DNA from: Triglochin maritima | Taxonomy: Eukaryota > Streptophyta > Magnoliopsida > Alismatales > Juncaginaceae | Assembly: GCA_963682175.1 (NCBI GenBank) | Contig: OY821789.1 | Coordinates: forward strand, 32,556,188 to 32,620,187 | Length of the DNA: 64,000 nucleotides | Direction of reading: 5' to 3' | In this document: positions 58,841 through 64,000 of the stretch, piece after piece | Layout of the letters: every line of letters starts with the position of its first letter | How positions within the stretch are numbered: the first letter of the stretch is position 1 | Made by a program: the position numbers and the translations under genes | The notes under the pieces: model-generated | What the model was told of the DNA's origin: nothing | Databases searched by the model: none | The model's input: only the letters and a program-made list of their open reading frames with translations

Positions 58841-60338
58841 GGGGTCTTAGTTAAGGACCAAATCTTGCTTGACAATGAAATTGTGTTCGACGTGGTTGTT
58901 TTGTATCCATCCCCAGAGTAACCAAAAACTCTCTCAACCTTCTTCTACAATAGTTTGTCGTAATGTAAGACGGACAAAAGTACAAACTCAAGATGACTAA
59001 CGAAAACATATAACAACTAGTCATCTTCTAAACAGAAATTCGAACCTCAGTTAAGGGAAGACTTTTGCCTGTTATTAAATTTTACAATTACTTTTTTGTT
59101 ATTTGTTTTTGTTCTTTTCAACAACAAAAAAGGTTATTTTGTCTATTAGATAATAAGTTAATGCAGATCGAAAAAGAAGGTATGGACTGAAGTGGGCAAT
59201 AAATAACAAAACATTGGGGGCGTTAGTGTTGGTGGTTATTTGTTAGGCCATAAATATTAGTTGCATATGAGTCAGTTGGTGGAGGTAGTTAAGTTAGGTT
59301 TGTTTGTTAAAGACTGCAACCTTAATAGATAATAACAATCCAATGCTTGCTTGTCTTCCACTAAAATGTTCACAAGATAGTGGATAAAATCATAGGACTA
59401 TAATCCACTTTCTTCATTCAGACTCACCTTAGTTAGGAACGTGTTTCACAACAACACTTGTATTACTATTTCGTCTACAACACCATAATTAGAGCTTAAT
59501 CCCTTCTGTTACCGTTCAATGGCTCGCAGAAGCCTTATAACAAACCACTCCACTCCAACCCTTAAAATGATTAAACTCGAAGTGTTGTAGTAAACACGAA
59601 CGTTCATACAACAAAAACAACAAAACCTTTAATCCCAAACTAGTTGGGGTAGACTGCAAATGAACTCAAAAGAATCACAGTCCGGGCACATAAGAAACAT
59701 GAACGTTCATAAGTCTAGAAAATATTTCAGGCAATTTTTCCTCCATTTGCCACAAAGCAAATAGTTCTGAAGATCTTAATCCACATTTTTGTGGTAGAAT
59801 TTTCATCTCTCCAACAAGTACTACTTTTCTACCGGTAATTTGTTCGAAAATGAGTTCCTTTTGAAGCTAGAATGCCAAAAGTTTCTAATAAATATGGTGG
59901 TTGTCTATTTGATGTGCTATAAAACCGAAATTGTGATATCTATGAAAATTATCTCGACGCCGGATGGATATTAAAAGCTTAACACCTCGAATTTTACTTA
60001 GACAATTAAATTATGGAACATTTCTTCCCATATTAACAATGTAAATCTGGATGTTGCAATTTGGATACTGGTGGAAAGAACACACAAAGAAAAGAAGAAT
60101 CAGTACTTTTTCCTTCTAATGGTGGTCTATTTCCAACTCCTCTGCTAATTATAATAAGTATAGTAATTAACAATAAGTGCATGTTTGGTGCATCCAATTG
60201 GGCAATTGTGTATCTTTGCCTGCAGGAATTGGCCTATTCTGCTCCACTGGTCTGCCTAACTTTTATCTGTTGGTGGGAAGTGGAGTCCACCCTCAATAAT
60301 TCACTCTCTTTTTTGTCTCATTCATTTGTATATGTTTT
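58841..60338. other. intergenic AT-rich DNA, no gene seen
   Basis: No convincing coding region. A 98-codon open frame at 60061-60357 has no recognisable features. Confidence 0.5.
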
Positions 60339-60655
60339 GATAGTTGATAAACATTGATTTGATTAAGGGTCACTAATTGCTAAAGGCGGAAAGTGAACTT
60401 ACGCCTCGTGTTCTAGCTATTCTCGACCAGCTGCGGTGATATTTTTTTGATATTTGACAGACATTGATTTAATGAAGGATCATTAGTTGTTATAGGCGAA
60501 AAACGAACTTGCATATCGTTTTCCAACTAGTTCTCAACCAGTTGCGTTAATATTTTTGCATAGTTGATAAACATTAATTTGATTAAGGGTCACTAGTTTT
60601 TAGAGGCGAAAAGTGAACATTTTCTTGACCAGCTACGTCTAGTTCTCAACCAGCT
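60339..60655 (+). repeat. 110-bp tandem repeat, three copies, upstream of NF-YA
   Basis: Copies start at 60339, 60449 and 60559, each with GATA.TTGA.A.ACATTGATTT, then a GG.TCA..AGTTG-type stretch, GGCGAAAA.TGAAC and TCTCGACCAGCTG. The array ends about 200 bp before the NF-YA start codon and so occupies its proximal promoter. Confidence 0.85.
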
Positions 60656-60860
60656 GAAGAAGACAAAAAAGAAAAAAAAACATGTTTGTACACCAAACCC
60701 GTACCTCATATTATTTGATGGAAACAAATGAGAAGTGGACAGACAGTAGAATTACACTAAACAGTTACATCTATAGATACTCCCACATCCACTTTTGCAC
60801 GCTCCTTTCTCTCCTCTTCTGCTCCCCTTCCAAATTCTAATTTTTCTTCTCACTCTAATC

Positions 60861-63063
60861 ATGGACTCATGTATGTAACAACCAACAACTCCCACCTTAT
60901 TCTTTCTTTTCTTTCATTATATACTAATTACAGTTATAGTTGTAATTGTGGTAGTTTTTTGTTAAAGATGAGACCAAGATTGGTTTTGTCTCAGACGTGT
61001 TTATGTTCTGTCTGTCTATTTTTGCAGATGAGAAGGCAGTTGCTGCTGCTGATCCGCTCGCATGGTGGATCGGAGGAGGACCCAAGTCGCAGTTTTCGCT
61101 GGATTTCTCGTCTTCGGAACACCACAACACTTCAAAGCATCTGCCTTATCAGATTCATCTCCCTCTGGATGATGGTAATCAATCATACTATGGACTGCCT
61201 TCTGAACTAAGGTTCATTTGCTACTAATTAAGTATCTATTTCATGTAGTAGTAGTATTCCTTTTTGTTCATCAATCACCATAAGTCTTTGGGATTGTTAG
61301 TGTTAACAAAGTTTAAATAGATAAATAGGTTGATCTTTGGCAGCATCACATAGATGGAGGTTGGTTACTATTGGTCTTGTTTAATACATAGAAAGAGTTG
61401 GTGATCATATTGTTTGATGGAGAGTTTTCATTGAGTTGATGGGTCTCGATATTAAGTTATATATGATTATCTTAACAATTAAATGAAAAGTCTTTGATCC
61501 CAACAAATCGGGCTAATCTGGAAATAATATTTATCAGAAATCACAGTTCCGATACGTAAATCGTGTTCTTTGATGCGCTTTTGTTTAAGGCCAAATCTTT
61601 GGATATATTCCAATAGTTCGAGTCCTCTTCTTGACTTCTTCTTCCTTACTTAATTTTGGTCTCCGTCTACGTTCACGTCAGATATGTTCAATTGAAACTA
61701 TTCCTATCTTCTCCCGAGAATTATTATCTCAGATTCAATCATACACATCCAAAAATAATTTGTGTTTCTATGACATTCATCTTGTATACATGTTGTGTTT
61801 AGAATTGTAGTTTCAAAACTAAAAAGGGTCAATTGATAATTTGTGGTTCAGACAACACCAAACACAAGACCTCAGCCAAGGGGCAGATGGTGCAGCATTA
61901 CTCTGCAATTCCATCTTCTGGGTCACTATCATCTCAAAGCCCAGATCACTTTGGTCAATCTCTGGTTAGTTTCACTAATGTAGCTCTTTCATGTATGTTA
62001 TTCTCATTAAACTCTAGATATGGATTCAGTTTATGATTTTACCGATCGAATTGTAGATATGGATGAACTACCCTTACATGGACCGGTACTTCGGCTCACC
62101 TGCAAATTATGGATCTCAATCTGCGGTTAGTTACGCATCTTGATTGTTAAACTTGAATCCTATATTTCATGTCGAATATTGGCTTAGTATAGATTCCATG
62201 GTTATTCAACGCATCGAAGAACTTTTCGCCATTTCTAGTGCTTCACATTACGCAACAATCTTTATATAACGACCAATCGTAACTAGACTTCTAACGCTGA
62301 AATGCTTATATTTTAGATGAAGAACGTGAGGTTATTGCTCCCGGCGAATGCATCCCAAGCATCGGTCTTTGTGAACGCAAAACAATACCATGCCATCCTT
62401 CGTCGTCGTCGGTATAGAGCAAAACTGGAGATGCAAAACAAGGTCATCAAACGTAGGAAGGTACATATATTATATATTTCATTTCACTCTCTCTACATCT
62501 ATCTATTCATGACCAGTTGGAGTTATCCCAACTGGGGATAACCAAAGGGTCGAGCTCCAACGAAGCAGATCGCATCCTGAGGTTTACTTGAAGTTTGATG
62601 GGCTAAATTTCGCTTTGTCTATATTTTGTACTACATACATATAGTTTTTGTGTATACTGAAAACACATAAACTTCCTTGCAGCCATATCTTCATGAATCT
62701 CGCCATCTTCATGCGAAGCGAAGAGCAAGAGGAAGTGGTGGGCGATTCCTGAACACAAAGAAGCTTGCAACCAAATTGGTGGATGAGGCCAATGAGGATG
62801 TGTTAGCCGATGCTATCGCACCGTTTGGTCACCTTCAACTTTTTCAGTGTGGTGATGGTGAGAAGGCCTTTGACAAAGTTGATAGATCTGTGTCGCTAAC
62901 ATACGAGGGGACGACGACAATGTACACTCGTGCAGATGTAGAGCTTATGTTCTTTGAGCAACTCCGTCCCTCGGCCTTTCACCCACTCGATGAGACTAGT
63001 TACATTGGCACCACCAAATGGGGTACCGCAGCAGACGGCTGCTGTGACCTCCTCAAAGTTTGA
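60861..63063 (+). CDS. NF-YA: NF-YA (HAP2/CBF-B) subunit of the CCAAT-binding factor
   Basis: Sequence-specific subunit of the trimeric NF-Y complex; it binds the NF-YB/NF-YC dimer and contacts CCAAT in the nucleus. Exons 60861-60870, 61028-61174, 61852-61964, 62057-62125, 62317-62460 and 62683-63063, all GT-AG and in frame, give 287 aa. The 10-nt first exon (MDS plus one base) is the least certain; without the splice the ATG meets a stop at once. The core is complete: subunit-interaction helix FVNAKQYHAILRRRRYRAKLE (131-151), linker, and DNA-binding helix YLHESRHLHAKRRARG (163-178) with GSGGRFLNTKK. Lys173 stands where plant paralogues usually have Met, Leu or Ile. The N-terminus (WWIGGGPKS) and the 99-residue tail after the core (VELMFFEQLRPSAFHPL) look divergent from family members I know. 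A miR169-type site follows in the 3' UTR. Confidence 0.92.
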
Positions 63064-63140
63064 ATGGGGAGGTCACTTCACTACGACCAAATGCTTCAGA
63101 TGGTTGAGGGTCTGTCCCTCCCGGGAACGTTTGCTCGTCA

Positions 63141-63161
63141 GAGGCAATTCATCCTTGGCTT
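63141..63161 (+). promoter_or_regulatory. miR169 target site in the NF-YA 3' UTR
   Basis: The sequence around GGCAATTCATCCTTGGCT, 78 nt after the stop codon, is complementary to plant miR169 with about three or four mismatches, mostly at the ends. miR169 cleavage of NF-YA mRNAs through 3' UTR sites is a conserved angiosperm regulation, so position and sequence agree. Confidence 0.88.
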
Positions 63162-63328
63162 TTCACGTCCCTCAACGGACTTCCGACTTCGCTCGACACC
63201 TTGATATCGGCTAATCTTGGTAGGTGGCACTCGAAGGTTTTCAATGTGACGTGATGTTAACAAAAATATCGATGATGGAACTTTGTTATCGTTTGTTCTG
63301 CTTGCTACAATGCATGCCGTGGTTTCAG

Positions 63329-63334
63329 AATAAA
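63329..63334 (+). terminator. candidate NF-YA polyadenylation signal
   Basis: AATAAA 266 nt after the stop codon, downstream of the miR169 site and within a T-rich region. Position is plausible; use is unproven. Confidence 0.45.
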
Positions 63335-64000
63335 AACACTTGTGCGAGGTCGCGACCGACGAAGGACCTGCACAAGCCAGTGTGCTTACTCTACGTAAGA
63401 GTATATAGCTTATGGGATGTGGGTTTTGAGTGCTACATAACCTACATAACTCAGAAGCTTTGTGAATGTTTATGCAAGTTAATACAAACTTCGTAAAACT
63501 CATGCTTGTATGTGTTGTAACACCCTTATTATCTTGATGTTGCATACTTGTCTTGCTTGTTGTTGCATAAGCTGTTTTTGTACGCATGCCTATTCGCAGC
63601 TTTCCAACTGTTTTTTTTTCCTTCCTCCGTTGCCCTTAGAACCATAAAAGAACGGGGGAAAGTCTCTCTTTTTTGATTGCCCAATATATGATACAGATAA
63701 GTAAAATGCAATGTCATTCACCAAATGTATCTGAATTGTGTAAACTTTATGAATTGATTATAAAATTATAGTTACAAAAGATGCAACTATAGTCATAGGC
63801 CTATACATCGATACCTCCATTCTGTTTACCGAAAAAGAGGTTGCAACCAAAGTTTCTCGAAAACGGTAACCTTGTAAATTACTTGTTGACACACAACATT
63901 CCTTTGGGATACTTGAACGGTAAGCCGAAAGAAGATAGGGAAGGAATAAACTAGTTAGTCCGGGATGTGCTACTTGAAATGCCGAAGTACATGGTCCTCC
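63335..64000. other. intergenic DNA to the right edge, no gene seen
   Basis: Possible remaining 3' UTR of NF-YA, then AT-rich DNA. No repeat or gene recognised. Confidence 0.45.

Noticed and set aside
61028..61174. NF-YA starting in exon 2
   Set aside because: Exon 2 has no suitable in-frame ATG before the conserved-looking WWIGGG. The tiny exon 60861-60870 supplies one with consensus splice sites, although transcripts are needed to be sure.

Overview
The window is nuclear DNA of a flowering plant, most likely a dicot. Its genes have many canonical GT-AG introns, AT-rich introns and intergenic DNA, a miR169-type site, and LTR retrotransposons primed by initiator tRNA-Met. No ribosome binding sites, operons or CRISPR arrays are present. 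Exon coordinates were read by eye from splice consensus, open frame and family resemblance. No search or transcript data were available.

Layout. 1-8437 is transposon territory: the end of a minus-strand Ty3/gypsy gag-pol with a cut-off LTR, two solo LTRs with target-site duplications (TSDs), and a short hAT-like relic. 8762-20324 (+) is a complete 21-exon BSL2/BSL3-type Kelch-phosphatase gene (963 codons). 20325-34262 is intergenic: two further solo LTRs of the same LTR family as the gag-pol, hAT-like relics, a tRNA-derived SINE and an orphan coding fragment. 34263-38334 (+) is a 4-exon NT-type C2 gene (758 aa). 39018-48860 is a tandem LTR array (LTR-internal-LTR-internal-LTR) of a non-autonomous Gag-Pro element inside one GTTAC TSD. 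49331-50394 is a large foldback repeat. 50441-51550 (+) is an intronless GT14 glycosyltransferase gene. 51551-60860 is mostly empty AT-rich DNA with two small inverted-repeat elements and minisatellites. 60861-63063 (+) is a 6-exon NF-YA gene with a miR169-like site in its 3' UTR.

How the genes work together. The four host genes are unrelated: brassinosteroid-type phosphatase signalling, a C2-domain membrane or cytoskeleton factor, Golgi glycosylation, and a CCAAT-binding transcription factor. They share only a strand, and nothing suggests a functional cluster.

Most notable: (1) the middle LTR of the array is a left/right mosaic of the two outer LTRs, the signature of unequal crossing-over. 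(2) An LTR family is packed with GGTCGACC palindromes and carries subfamily-specific minisatellites. (3) Gag and Pro of the non-autonomous element share one frame split by a single UGA. (4) The 3' end of BSL exon 1 is duplicated inside intron 1. (5) The C-terminal half of the C2 protein has Cys/His/Asp spacing suggestive of a papain-like fold.
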